A stretch of DNA of 64,000 nt from Burkholderia singularis (GTDB taxonomy: Bacteria > Pseudomonadota > Gammaproteobacteria > Burkholderiales > Burkholderiaceae). The stretch covers positions 81,065-145,064 of the forward strand of contig NZ_FXAN01000126.1 in the NCBI RefSeq assembly GCF_900176645.1. Direction: 5' to 3'. The notes below the pieces were generated by a model. It was not told where the DNA came from. It searched no databases and was given only the letters and a program-made list of their open reading frames with translations. Made by a program: the position numbers and the translations under genes. Shown here in pieces: positions 42,602 to 51,381 of the stretch. How positions within the stretch are numbered: the stretch's first letter is position 1; each line of letters starts with the position of its first letter.

Positions 42602-43629
42602 TCGTCGTTCGAGTCGTACAGACGGGCGACGTCGACGCGCTCGTCGCGCTCGCGCAGGAAACCGGGCCGGGCCTCACCACGTTCAAGCCGGACCGCGATG
42701 CGCTCGCCGCGCGCATCGAGCGCACGCGCCGCACGCTCGACGGCCAAGCCAGCCGGGCCGATGCGGGCTACTTCTTCGTGATGGAGGACACGCGCACGGG
42801 CGATATCGCCGGCGTGTGCGGCATCGAGACCGAAGTGGGCCTGACGCAGCCGTTCTACAACTATCGCGTGAGCACGGTGGTGCATGCGAGCCAGGATCTC
42901 GGCGTGTGGACGCGGATGTCGCTGTTGAACATCTCGCACGATCTGACGGGCTATGCGGAAGTGTGCTCGCTGTTTTTGAGCCCGCGCTACCGGACGGGCG
43001 GCGTCGGCGGCTTGCTGTCGCGCTCGCGTTTCATGTTCATCGCGCAGTTCCGCGAACGCTTCCCGGAGCGCATCTGCGCGGAGCTGCGCGGCCATTTCGA
43101 CGATGACGGCACGTCGCCGTTCTGGCGCGCGGTCGGTTCGCATTTCTATCAGATCGATTTCAACGCCGCGGATTACCTGAGTTCGCACGGCCGCAAATCG
43201 TTTCTCGCCGAGCTGATGCCGCGCTTTCCGGTCTACGTCGATCTGCTGCCGCAGGACGCGCAGGACGTGATCGGGCTCACGCATCGCGATACGCTGCCCG
43301 CGCGCAAGATGCTCGAAGCGGAAGGGCTGCGCTATCAGAATCACGTCGACATCTTCGATGCCGGCCCCGTGCTCGAATGCCACGTGTCGGATCTGCGCAC
43401 GGTGCGCGAGAGCGCCGTCGTGCCGGTTGCGATCGGCAACGCCGCCGCGGGCGGCGATGCGCCGCGCTCGCTGGTGTCGAACACGTCGCTTACGGATTTT
43501 CGCGTTGGCGTCGCGCCGGGGCTCGTCGAGGACGGCGCGTTCACGCTGTCGGCGGACGATGCCGCCGCGCTGCGCGTCGAGGCCGGCGATCACGTGCGCG
43601 TGCTGCCGCTCAAACAGAAACAGGGATAG
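42598..43629 (+). CDS. aruG: Arginine N-succinyltransferase, beta subunit
   Basis: 343 residues, paralogous to the preceding gene. Family text MIVVRVVQTGDVDALVALAQETGPGLTTF, YRTGGVGGLLSRSRFMFIAQF, GTSPFWRAVGSHFYQIDF and the C-terminal VDIFDAGPVLECHVSDLRTVR. This subunit is the closer one to the single AstA of E. coli. ATG at 42598 lies within the previous stop (translational coupling). astD follows after 3 bp. Confidence 0.94.
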   Translation: MIVVRVVQTGDVDALVALAQETGPGLTTFKPDRDALAARIERTRRTLDGQASRADAGYFFVMEDTRTGDIAGVCGIETEVGLTQPFYNYRVSTVVHASQDLGVWTRMSLLNISHDLTGYAEVCSLFLSPRYRTGGVGGLLSRSRFMFIAQFRERFPERICAELRGHFDDDGTSPFWRAVGSHFYQIDFNAADYLSSHGRKSFLAELMPRFPVYVDLLPQDAQDVIGLTHRDTLPARKMLEAEGLRYQNHVDIFDAGPVLECHVSDLRTVRESAVVPVAIGNAAAGGDAPRSLVSNTSLTDFRVGVAPGLVEDGAFTLSADDAAALRVEAGDHVRVLPLKQKQG

Positions 43630-43632
43630 ACC

Positions 43633-45096
43633 ATGACTGAACTTTTCATCGACGGCGCCTGGGTGGCGGGTGCGGGCCACGTCTTTTCGTCGCGCAATCC
43701 CGGCACGAACGAGCGCGTGTGGGAAGGCGCGAGCGCGTCGGCGCACGACGTCGAGCTTGCGGTGGCGAGCGCGCGCCGCGCGTTCGCCGCGTGGTCGGCG
43801 CTCGAATTCGACGCGCGCTGCGCAATCGTCAAGCGCTTTGCCGCGTTGCTCAGCGAGCGCAAGGAAGCGATCGCGGCTGCGATCGGCCGCGAGACCGGCA
43901 AGCCGCTGTGGGAAGCGCGCACCGAAGTCGCCGCGATGGCGGCGAAGGTCGACATCTCGATCACCGCGTATCACGAGCGCACCGGCGAGAAGCGCGCGCC
44001 GATGGCCGACGGCGTCGCGGTATTGCGGCATCGTCCGCACGGCGTCGTCGCGGTGTTCGGTCCGTACAATTTTCCCGGCCATTTGCCCAACGGGCATATC
44101 GTGCCCGCGTTGATCGCGGGCAACACGGTCGTGTTCAAGCCGTCCGAGCTTGCGCCGGGCGTTGCGCGCGCGACCGTCGAGGTCTGGCGCGACGCGGGGC
44201 TGCCCGCGGGCGTGCTGAATCTCGTGCAGGGCGAAAAGGAGACGGGCATCGCGCTTGCGAACCATCGTCAGATCGACGGCCTGTTCTTCACCGGCAGCTC
44301 CGACACCGGCACGTTGCTGCACAGGCAGTTCGGCGGCAGACCGGAGATCGTGCTCGCGCTCGAGATGGGCGGCAACAATCCGCTCGTCGTTGCCGAGGTC
44401 GCCGATATCGACGCGGCGGTGCATCATGCGATCCAGTCGGCGTTCCTGTCGGCAGGGCAACGCTGCACGTGCGCGCGTCGCATCCTCGTGCCGCGCGGCG
44501 CGTTCGGCGATCGTTTCATCGCGCGTTTTGCCGACGTGACGGCGAAGATCCGCGCGGACGTCTATGACGCCGATCCGCAGCCGTTCATGGGCGCCGTGAT
44601 CTCCGCGCGCGCGGCCGCGCGGCTCGTCGACGCGCAGGCACGGCTCGTCGCGCTCGGCGCGAAGCCGATCGTCGAGATGAAGCAGCCCGAGCGCGAACTC
44701 GGCTTCGTGAACGCAGCGATTCTGGACGTAACCGACGTGCGCGCGCTGCCCGACGAAGAGCATTTCGGCCCGCTCGCGCAGATCATCCGCTACGCGGATT
44801 TCGACGAGGCGATCGCGCGCGCGAACGACACCGCATTCGGCTTGTCGGCGGGGCTTCTCGCGGACGACGAACGCATGTGGGACACGTTTTGCCGCACGAT
44901 CCGCGCCGGTATCGTGAACTGGAACCGGCCGACCAACGGCGCGTCGTCGGCCGCGCCGTTCGGCGGCACGGGCCGCTCGGGCAACCACCGGCCGAGCGCC
45001 TATTACGCGGCCGATTACTGCGCGTACCCGATGGCGTCGGTCGAGAGCGCGCAATTGCAAATGCCCGCGAGCCTGTCGCCGGGCCTTCATTTCTGA
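43633..45096 (+). CDS. astD: Succinylglutamate-semialdehyde dehydrogenase
   Basis: 487 residues, aldehyde dehydrogenase superfamily; oxidises succinylglutamate semialdehyde to succinylglutamate with NAD, fourth AST step. Family-specific text: GRETGKPLWEARTEVAAMAAKVDIS, FGPYNFPGHLPNGHIVPALIAGN, and LALEMGGNNPLVV with the general-base Glu; the nucleophile Cys is in SAGQRCTCARR. C-terminal NWNRPTNGASSAAPFGGTGRSGNHRPSA is conserved in AstD. Confidence 0.95.
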   Translation: MTELFIDGAWVAGAGHVFSSRNPGTNERVWEGASASAHDVELAVASARRAFAAWSALEFDARCAIVKRFAALLSERKEAIAAAIGRETGKPLWEARTEVAAMAAKVDISITAYHERTGEKRAPMADGVAVLRHRPHGVVAVFGPYNFPGHLPNGHIVPALIAGNTVVFKPSELAPGVARATVEVWRDAGLPAGVLNLVQGEKETGIALANHRQIDGLFFTGSSDTGTLLHRQFGGRPEIVLALEMGGNNPLVVAEVADIDAAVHHAIQSAFLSAGQRCTCARRILVPRGAFGDRFIARFADVTAKIRADVYDADPQPFMGAVISARAAARLVDAQARLVALGAKPIVEMKQPERELGFVNAAILDVTDVRALPDEEHFGPLAQIIRYADFDEAIARANDTAFGLSAGLLADDERMWDTFCRTIRAGIVNWNRPTNGASSAAPFGGTGRSGNHRPSAYYAADYCAYPMASVESAQLQMPASLSPGLHF

Positions 45097-45109
45097 GCAG
45101 GATGCGACG

Positions 45110-46450
45110 ATGAACGCAAAAGAAGCCAATTTCGACGGGCTCGTCGGCCCGACCCATAACTATGCGGGGCTGTCGTTCGGCAATGTCGCATCGCTGTCCA
45201 ACGAAAAGAGCGATGCGAACCCGAAGGCGGCCGCCAAGCAGGGGCTGCGCAAGATGAAGCGGCTCGCGGACCTGGGCTTCGCCCAAGGCGTGCTGCCGCC
45301 GCAGGAACGCCCGTCGCTGCGCCTGCTGGGCGAACTCGGTTTTTCCGGCAAGGACGCCGACGTGATCGCGAAAGCCGCGAAGCAGGCGCCCGAGCTGCTC
45401 GCCGCGGCCAGTTCCGCGTCCGCGATGTGGACCGCGAATGCGGCGACGGTGAGCCCGTCGGCGGACACGGCCGACGGCCGCGTCCATTTCACGCCGGCCA
45501 ATCTGTGCAGCAAGCTGCACCGGGCGATCGAGCACGAGGCGACGCGCCGCACGCTTGCCGCGATCTTCTCGGATGACGCGCGCTTCGCGGTGCACGACGC
45601 GCTGCCCGGCACGCCCGCGCTCGGCGACGAAGGCGCGGCGAACCACACGCGCTTTTGCGCCGAATACGGCGCGCGCGGCATCGAGTTCTTCGTGTATGGC
45701 CGCGCCGAATACCGGCGCGGGCCCGAGCCGAAACGCTTTCCCGCGCGCCAGACGTTCGAGGCGAGCCGCGCGGTCGCGCAGCGCCACGGCCTGCGCGAGG
45801 AGGCGACCGTCTATGCGCAGCAGGACCCGGACGTGATCGACGCCGGCGTGTTCCACAACGACGTGATCGCGGTGGGCAATCGCGACACGCTGTTCTGCCA
45901 CGAGCGCGCGTTCGTCGACAAGCAGGCGACCTATGACACGCTGAGCGCCGCGCTCGGCGCGTTGGGCGCGCAGCTCAAGATCATCGAGGTGCCGCAGCAC
46001 GCGGTGAGCGTCGCGGACGCGGTGGGCTCGTATCTGTTCAACAGCCAGTTGCTCACGCGCGCGGACGGCGCGCAGTTGCTGATCGTTCCGCAGGAATGCA
46101 GAGAGAATCCGAATGTGTCCGCCTACCTGGACGAACTCGTCGCCGGCAATGGACCGATTCGCGACGTGCTCGTGTTCGATCTGCGCGAAAGCATGAAGAA
46201 TGGCGGCGGCCCGGCTTGCTTGCGGCTGCGTGTGGTGCTTACCGATGCGGAGCGCGACGCGGTGAAGTCGAACGTCTGGATCGACGATGCGCTGTTCACG
46301 TCGCTCGACGGATGGATCGACCGGCATTATCGCGACCGGTTGTCGCCCTCGGATCTCGCCGATCCGGCGTTGCTCGACGAATCGCGCACGGCGCTCGATG
46401 AGCTGACGCAGATCCTCGGCTTGGGCTCGCTCTATGATTTTCAGCGCTGA
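45110..46450 (+). CDS. astB: N-succinylarginine dihydrolase
   Basis: 446 residues, amidinotransferase fold; hydrolyses succinylarginine to succinylornithine, two ammonia and CO2, second AST step. Opening EANFDGLVGPTHNYAGLSFGN is the AstB signature; later AANHTRFCAEYG, GVFHNDVIAVGN and the C-terminal SMKNGGGPACLRLRVVL with the catalytic Cys. The last 17 bp overlap astE in another frame. Confidence 0.95.
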   Translation: MNAKEANFDGLVGPTHNYAGLSFGNVASLSNEKSDANPKAAAKQGLRKMKRLADLGFAQGVLPPQERPSLRLLGELGFSGKDADVIAKAAKQAPELLAAASSASAMWTANAATVSPSADTADGRVHFTPANLCSKLHRAIEHEATRRTLAAIFSDDARFAVHDALPGTPALGDEGAANHTRFCAEYGARGIEFFVYGRAEYRRGPEPKRFPARQTFEASRAVAQRHGLREEATVYAQQDPDVIDAGVFHNDVIAVGNRDTLFCHERAFVDKQATYDTLSAALGALGAQLKIIEVPQHAVSVADAVGSYLFNSQLLTRADGAQLLIVPQECRENPNVSAYLDELVAGNGPIRDVLVFDLRESMKNGGGPACLRLRVVLTDAERDAVKSNVWIDDALFTSLDGWIDRHYRDRLSPSDLADPALLDESRTALDELTQILGLGSLYDFQR

Positions 46451-47495
46451 ACACGGCGGCGGCGCGGGCTGGCTCGACGATTTTCTCGCGTTGACGCTGG
46501 CGGGCGGCGCTGCGCCTTCGGCCAGCGGCGAATGTGCGCAACGCGCGGTGCGCTGGCATTGGCTCGGCGACGCGCTGTTGCTGCTCGAGCCGGCCGACGC
46601 CGCGCCGCGCATGCGCAGCGTGCTCGTATCGGCCGGCGTGCACGGCGACGAAACGGCGCCGATCGAGCTGGCGTCGCGGCTCGTGCGCGACATCGCGCGC
46701 GGCACGCTGCCGCTGACGTGCAGGCTGCTCGTCGCGCTCGGCAATCCGGCTGCGATGCGCGCGGGGCGGCGTTATCTGGACGACGATCTGAATCGCTTGT
46801 TCGGCGGCCGTCACCAGCAGGTTCAGCAGCTTGCGCCGAGCCGCGAGGCGATTCGTGCCGGGCAGCTCGAAGCGGCCGCGGCGCGTTTTTTCGCGGCGGC
46901 GCCCGCGGCCAGCGAGCGCTGGCACATCGACATGCATACCGCGATTCGCGCATCGATGTTCGAACAGTTCGCACTGCTGCCGCATACCGGCATGCCACCG
47001 GCGCGGACGATGTTCGAATGGCTCGGCCTCGCGCGGATCGCGGCGGTACTGCTGCATACGGCGAAAGGAAACACGTTTTCGCATTTCACCGCGCAGCAGT
47101 GCGACGCGCTCGCATGCACGCTGGAGCTGGGCAAGGTGATGCCGTTTGGCGAGAACGATCTTGCGCGGTTCGCGCATGCCGATCAGGCGGTGCGCCATCT
47201 CGTGTCCGATGGCGGCGGCGTGCCGCACGCGCATGCGCCGCTGCCGCGCGTATTCACGGTCGTCGATCAGATCACCAAGCAAAGCGACGCGCTCGAGCTG
47301 TTCGTCGACAAGGACGTGCCGAACTTCACGCCGTTCGCGCGAGGCACGCTGCTCGCGCGCGACGGCGATTACCGCTATACGGTGACGCACGACGAGGAGC
47401 GCATCGTGTTTCCGAATCCGTCGGTCAAGCCGGGTTTGCGAGCGGGGCTGCTGGTCGTCGAGACGACGGCCGGCACATACGCCGCGCTCGTCTGA
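46434..47495 (+). CDS. astE: Succinylglutamate desuccinylase
   Basis: 353 residues, zinc-dependent M14-like hydrolase; releases succinate and glutamate, last AST step. Zinc ligands in SAGVHGDETAPIEL (His, Glu) and WHIDMHTAIR (His); VALGNPAAMRAGRRYLDDDLNR is the substrate-binding part. Start inside astB at 46434 (MIFSAEHGGGAGWLDD) gives the family length. Last enzyme gene of the operon; the binding-protein gene follows after 321 bp. Confidence 0.94.
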   Translation: MIFSAEHGGGAGWLDDFLALTLAGGAAPSASGECAQRAVRWHWLGDALLLLEPADAAPRMRSVLVSAGVHGDETAPIELASRLVRDIARGTLPLTCRLLVALGNPAAMRAGRRYLDDDLNRLFGGRHQQVQQLAPSREAIRAGQLEAAAARFFAAAPAASERWHIDMHTAIRASMFEQFALLPHTGMPPARTMFEWLGLARIAAVLLHTAKGNTFSHFTAQQCDALACTLELGKVMPFGENDLARFAHADQAVRHLVSDGGGVPHAHAPLPRVFTVVDQITKQSDALELFVDKDVPNFTPFARGTLLARDGDYRYTVTHDEERIVFPNPSVKPGLRAGLLVVETTAGTYAALV

Positions 47496-47816
47496 GCGGC
47501 AGGCGCGCGCCGCGCCGTCTGGCCTCCAGGGACGCTTCCCGCCGCGTGCGCGCTGCACGCCGGTTGGCGCGGCGCGCGGCTTGCGCGATTGCGACGCCTA
47601 CTTGCGCATTCCGCATGCCGCGATGCAATCGCCGCCGCGCCCGCCCTGGCGTGCGCGCCCGGCCAGCCGGGGCGCGCGAGACGGTACAATCGCGACCTTG
47701 CGGCGTTGCGCCGCATCATGACCGGGCCGCGCGTTTGTCCGCAAACGGCTGCGCTGCAATCATGCGGCGTTCCGGTCGCTGACTGACAATGTTCGTTTGT
47801 ATCGAGGAGAACACTA
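47496..47816. promoter_or_regulatory. Leader of the binding-protein gene with ArgR-like half-site
   Basis: 321 bp without a gene. Near its right end GGTCGC-N8-AA (47774-47789) resembles the ArgR half-site pattern seen before astC and hisQ. A strong GAGGAGA (47804-47810) precedes the ATG at 47817. Confidence 0.35.
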
Positions 47817-48611
47817 ATGAAATTGAACTGGCGAAAGATGGCCGCGCACGCGGTCGCGACGGCGGTGGTGCTGGCAGCAGGCAGTGCGGTCGCGGCCGAT
47901 CTGAAGGAAATCCGCTTCGGCGTCGAGGCATCGTATGCGCCGTTCGAATACAAGACGCCTGACGGCAAGCTGGCCGGTTTCGATATCGACATCGGCAATG
48001 CCGTATGCGCGAAGCTGAAGGTGAAGTGCGTGTGGGTCGAAAACGCGTTCGACGGCCTGATTCCGGCGCTGCAAGCGCGCAAATTCGATGCGATCAACTC
48101 CGACATGACGATCACCGACCAGCGCCGCCGCGCCATCGATTTCACCGATCCGATCTACACGATCCCGAATCAGTTGATCGCGAAGAAGGGCAGCGGGCTG
48201 CTGCCGACGACGGCCTCGCTAAAGGGCAAGCGCATTGGCGTGCTGCAAGGAACGATTCAGGAAGCTTACGCGAAGAAGCGCTGGGCCCCGGCGGGCGTCG
48301 AAGTCGTGCCGTATCAGACGCAGGATCTGGCCTACGAAGACCTGAAATCGGGGCGTCTCGACGCAACGTTCCAGGATTCGGAAGCGGGCGCGAAGGGCTT
48401 TCTGTCGAAGCCTCAGGGCGCGGGCTTCGCGTTTGCGGGCAATCACGTGAGCGATGCGGAGATTCTCGGCTCGGGCGTGGGCTTCGGGCTGCGTAAGGGC
48501 GATGAGTCGTTGAAAGCCGCGGTCAATCAGGCGCTGAAGGAACTGAAGGCCGACGGCACGATCGACGGCCTGGCGAAGAAGTACTTCAGCGTACCCGTGA
48601 CGCTCAAGTAA
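47817..48611 (+). CDS. Basic-amino-acid periplasmic binding protein (HisJ/AotJ/ArgT-like)
   Basis: 264 residues with a Sec signal peptide (1-27, cleavage after AVAA). Type II periplasmic binding protein; conserved text IRFGVEASYAPFEYKTPDGKL, GFDIDIGNAVCAKLKVKC, FDGLIPALQARKFDAINSDM and GVLQGTIQEAYAKKRWAPAG. Likely binds lysine, arginine, ornithine or histidine and feeds the HisQMP permease encoded at 36761-38979, from which it is separated by the whole AST operon. Strong ribosome binding site and its own terminator suggest a separate, highly expressed transcript. Confidence 0.91.
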   Translation: MKLNWRKMAAHAVATAVVLAAGSAVAADLKEIRFGVEASYAPFEYKTPDGKLAGFDIDIGNAVCAKLKVKCVWVENAFDGLIPALQARKFDAINSDMTITDQRRRAIDFTDPIYTIPNQLIAKKGSGLLPTTASLKGKRIGVLQGTIQEAYAKKRWAPAGVEVVPYQTQDLAYEDLKSGRLDATFQDSEAGAKGFLSKPQGAGFAFAGNHVSDAEILGSGVGFGLRKGDESLKAAVNQALKELKADGTIDGLAKKYFSVPVTLK

Positions 48612-48658
48612 CGGATTCGGCGGCGTGCCGAATTCCGCAATCGCTGTCTTGTCGACGA

Positions 48659-48682
48659 CCGGCCGCCTAGGCGGCCGGTTTT
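48659..48682 (+). terminator. Intrinsic terminator after the binding-protein gene
   Basis: CCGGCCGCC-TA-GGCGGCCGG followed by TTTT, 47 bp after the stop. Nine-bp GC stem; the T-run is short but real. Confidence 0.78.
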
Positions 48683-48718
48683 GCTTTGGCGTGGCTCGTG
48701 CCGCGTGTGCCGCCGCCG

Positions 48719-49882
48719 TCATGCGCGTGCCGCGCCCAGTTCCGCCAGCACCCGCTGCCGGATCGACGGCTTGATGTTCGATTGCCCGATGTTCGTGCCG
48801 TAGTGCCGGACGACGCGCGGGTTCATCACCTTGAACCACAGCGGCGGCACATAGGCGAGCAGGATCATCGTCGCATAACCGGCGGGCAATTGCGGCGAAT
48901 CGTCGAAATGCCGCAGGGCCTGATAGGCGCGCGCCGGATTGGCATGATGATCGGCATGGCGCTGGAGTTGATACAGGAACAGGTTCGTCACGACGTGATT
49001 GCTGTTCCACGAGTGCGCGCTCGTGCAGCGCTCGTAGCGTCCGCTCGGCAACTGCTTGCGGCCGAGCCCGTAGTGCTCGGTGTAGTTGACGACTTCGAGC
49101 AGCGACGCGCCGTATGCCGCCTGGATCAGCAACAGCGGCAGCACTTGCGCGCCGCACAACGCGATCGCGGCGCCCCACAACGCAGCGGTCATCGCCCACG
49201 CATGCAGCACTTCGTTGCGCCACGACCAGCATGAACGGCCGGTGCGCGCGAGCCGCGCCTTTTCGAGCCGCCACGCGGATCTGACGCTGCCCGTGACGGT
49301 TCTCGGCAAGAACGCCCAGAACGATTCGCCATAGCGGGCGCTGGCCGGATCGTCCAGCGTGGCGACGCGCACATGATGGCCGCGATTGTGTTCGACGAAG
49401 AAATGGCCATACGCGACGGGGGCGAGCGTGATTTTCGCGAGCCAGCGCTCGAACCGGTTGTTTTTATGGCCGAGTTCGTGTGCGGTGTTGATCGAGATGC
49501 CCGTCGCGGTGCCGAGCGACATGGCCAAGCCGACGTAGTCGTACCCGTTGAGGGATTGCGTGCTGACGATCCATAACGCATACGCGAACGAAACATACGC
49601 GACGAGCGTTGCGAGATAAACGACGTATCGGTAGTAGCGGTCCTGTTCGAGCGCGGCGACGGCGGATTCGGGCGGATTGTTGCTGTCCATGCCGATCAGC
49701 ATGTCGAGAATCGGAATGATGCCGAACACGAACAACGGTCCGAACCACCAGAAGAGATGCCAGCCCGTCGATAGCGCAAGCTGCGCGGAGATGATCGGCA
49801 GCGTCATCGTCAAGGCACCGAGCGGCCACCAATAGCGGTTTTTATCGGTCCACGTCTCGCATGCCGGTTGTTGAGTTGCCAT
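48719..49882 (-). CDS. alkB: Alkane 1-monooxygenase (AlkB type)
   Basis: 387 residues, integral-membrane di-iron hydroxylase of the fatty-acid-desaturase superfamily. The histidine boxes are complete: HELGHKNN, EHNRGHHVRV and LQRHADHHANP, plus the AlkB signature NYTEHYGLGRKQLPSGRYE. Five to six membrane helices precede and separate them. Converts medium- or long-chain n-alkanes to 1-alkanols, needing rubredoxin and a reductase, neither of which is encoded nearby. Start at 49882 (MATQQPACETW) has GAGGAG five bases upstream. Confidence 0.93.
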   Translation of the reverse strand: MATQQPACETWTDKNRYWWPLGALTMTLPIISAQLALSTGWHLFWWFGPLFVFGIIPILDMLIGMDSNNPPESAVAALEQDRYYRYVVYLATLVAYVSFAYALWIVSTQSLNGYDYVGLAMSLGTATGISINTAHELGHKNNRFERWLAKITLAPVAYGHFFVEHNRGHHVRVATLDDPASARYGESFWAFLPRTVTGSVRSAWRLEKARLARTGRSCWSWRNEVLHAWAMTAALWGAAIALCGAQVLPLLLIQAAYGASLLEVVNYTEHYGLGRKQLPSGRYERCTSAHSWNSNHVVTNLFLYQLQRHADHHANPARAYQALRHFDDSPQLPAGYATMILLAYVPPLWFKVMNPRVVRHYGTNIGQSNIKPSIRQRVLAELGAARA

Positions 49883-50354
49883 TGCTCCTCCCTGTCGGTG
49901 TGGGTACGCCGGTTGTTTGCCGGTCGGCTGGTTGCGTGCACCGGCGTTTGCTGCCGGTGCCGCCGGTTCATGTTCGTTGCGCTGAGTGATGCGCGTCCAA
50001 TTGCCGTTTGGCCAAATCTCCTGATTAGGCGTCGCACGCCAAACAACGGCGGGCAACGCCGGAATCATTGTGCCGTTTGCGGGCGGCCTGATTCAAGCGC
50101 CGCAGGCTGGTGAAACGAACGGGCTTGTGCGCGCATCGGATCCGAAGTTATCCCGTAAATCGATTTTTCTCAGAATCAATGAAGATGGATTCCGGGGTGG
50201 TTGAGGGCTCATCGGCAAGCGTATGTGCCGGCCGTGGGCAATTAATTTTTGGTAATTGAACGGTTGAAATGTCTATGAAAGAAACGAATTTTTTTGATTT
50301 CCGGATCGCTAAAATTTAGACGCGGAATGTAGAGCGTTCAATAGAGGGCCGCGC
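49883..50354. other. AT-rich divergent gap between alkB and cysC-like gene
   Basis: 472 bp. From about 50140 to 50330 the composition is far more AT-rich than anywhere else in the window. It contains an inverted repeat CAATTA-8 bp-TAATTG (50239-50258) and CTAAAATTTAG (50309-50319). No reading frame is supported. It should carry the promoters of both flanking genes. Confidence 0.5.
50239..50258. promoter_or_regulatory. AT-rich inverted repeat upstream of the APS-kinase-like gene
   Basis: CAATTA (50239-50244), 8-bp spacer, TAATTG (50253-50258), perfect arms, 97 bp before the ATG at 50355. Candidate operator; no regulator can be named. Confidence 0.35.
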
Positions 50355-50954
50355 ATGGATATGCAAAGCGATTTTCCACCGGGTGCGATTTCCCCGGTCG
50401 TGTGGATGACGGGTTTGCCAGGGGCGGGAAAGACGACGATGGCCAACGCGTTGCTGCAACGGTTGCTCGATGGCGGTGTGAAGGCGATCGTGCTCGACGG
50501 GGATACGCTGCGCGCCGGTTTGTGCTCCGATCTCGGATTTTCCGATACCGACCGGATGGAGAACATTCGGCGGTTCGCACACGTTGCGAGGCTGTTTCAG
50601 TACGAAAGCTATGTCGTGATCGTCTCGACGATTTCGCCGTTGCAGGCGCATCGTGATCTGGCTCGCTCGATAGTCGGTCAAGGATTCTTCGAAACTTATG
50701 TGTCGACGCCTGTCGAAGTGTGTCGCGTGCGAGACCCGAAAGGGATGTATGCGCGTGCAGAGCGGGGGCAGCTCGTGCGGTTTACGGGCGTGTCCGATAC
50801 GTATGAATCGCCGGCCGCACCGGATATCACAATCGACACGGCGAATCGCAGCGTCGAGCGTTCAGTCGTCGACATCATGACGCAACTGGCGCGATTGGTC
50901 GAATGGCCGAGCCGGTTTCGTGTCGCGGCCTCCTCCGGGCGGCTCGCTTGCTGA
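50355..50954 (+). CDS. cysC: Adenylylsulfate kinase (CysC-like), solitary
   Basis: 199 residues. P-loop kinase that phosphorylates adenosine 5'-phosphosulfate to PAPS. Walker A GLPGAGKTT at 20-28 (a variant of the usual GLSGSGKST), then LDGDTLRAGLCSDLGFSDTDR and ENIRRFAHVARLF, the active-site Ser94 in STISPLQAHRD, and RDPKGMYARAERGQLVRFTGV, all CysC-specific. No ATP sulfurylase, sulfite-reduction or sulfotransferase gene is adjacent. The gene uses somewhat more AT-ending codons than its neighbours and follows an AT-rich leader, which may mean acquisition. Role could be PAPS supply for sulfation instead of assimilation; that is inference. Confidence 0.85.
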   Translation: MDMQSDFPPGAISPVVWMTGLPGAGKTTMANALLQRLLDGGVKAIVLDGDTLRAGLCSDLGFSDTDRMENIRRFAHVARLFQYESYVVIVSTISPLQAHRDLARSIVGQGFFETYVSTPVEVCRVRDPKGMYARAERGQLVRFTGVSDTYESPAAPDITIDTANRSVERSVVDIMTQLARLVEWPSRFRVAASSGRLAC

Positions 50955-51381
50955 TTCACAATCGATCGACGGGTAGCGCGGCTGGCGTTGCTCGAATGTT
51001 GCGCGGCACGGAGTTGATCCCTTTTCCATATCGCGCCGACTGCAGCGCGTGATCGGCTTGCCTTCGCGTTGATCTGGTCGTGCCAGGGCCGCTCGACGAT
51101 ACGCGTGAACCGAAAATCGAACCGCGGATCGACGGACTGAATCGGCTATTCGCGCGCCGCATGCGGATGCGGCCGTGAATGAAAAATCTTATTTGCCGCG
51201 GATGGTGAACGGGGCGGATGCGCCACCGCGAAGCGCATGGTTTTCGGCGCGCTGCGTGTCGACCGCTGCCGCGCCGGACACTTCGGTATCGTGCCGTTAT
51301 GAACGCATGTCGCGCGCCTCGCATGGTCCGCTTCCGCTATTATCGAACGCTGTCCGTCAGATTCCCGATTTCAGGCTGCCA
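50955..51381. other. Intergenic region, no gene seen
   Basis: 427 bp between cysC and the phosphopantetheinyl transferase. The downstream open frame extends back to about 51175, but this part has no family text. No terminator or repeat is seen. Confidence 0.4.

Noticed and set aside
42262..45129. 955-codon minus-strand frame opposite aruG and astD
   Set aside because: Antisense shadow; the opposite strand encodes recognised AST enzymes over the whole length.
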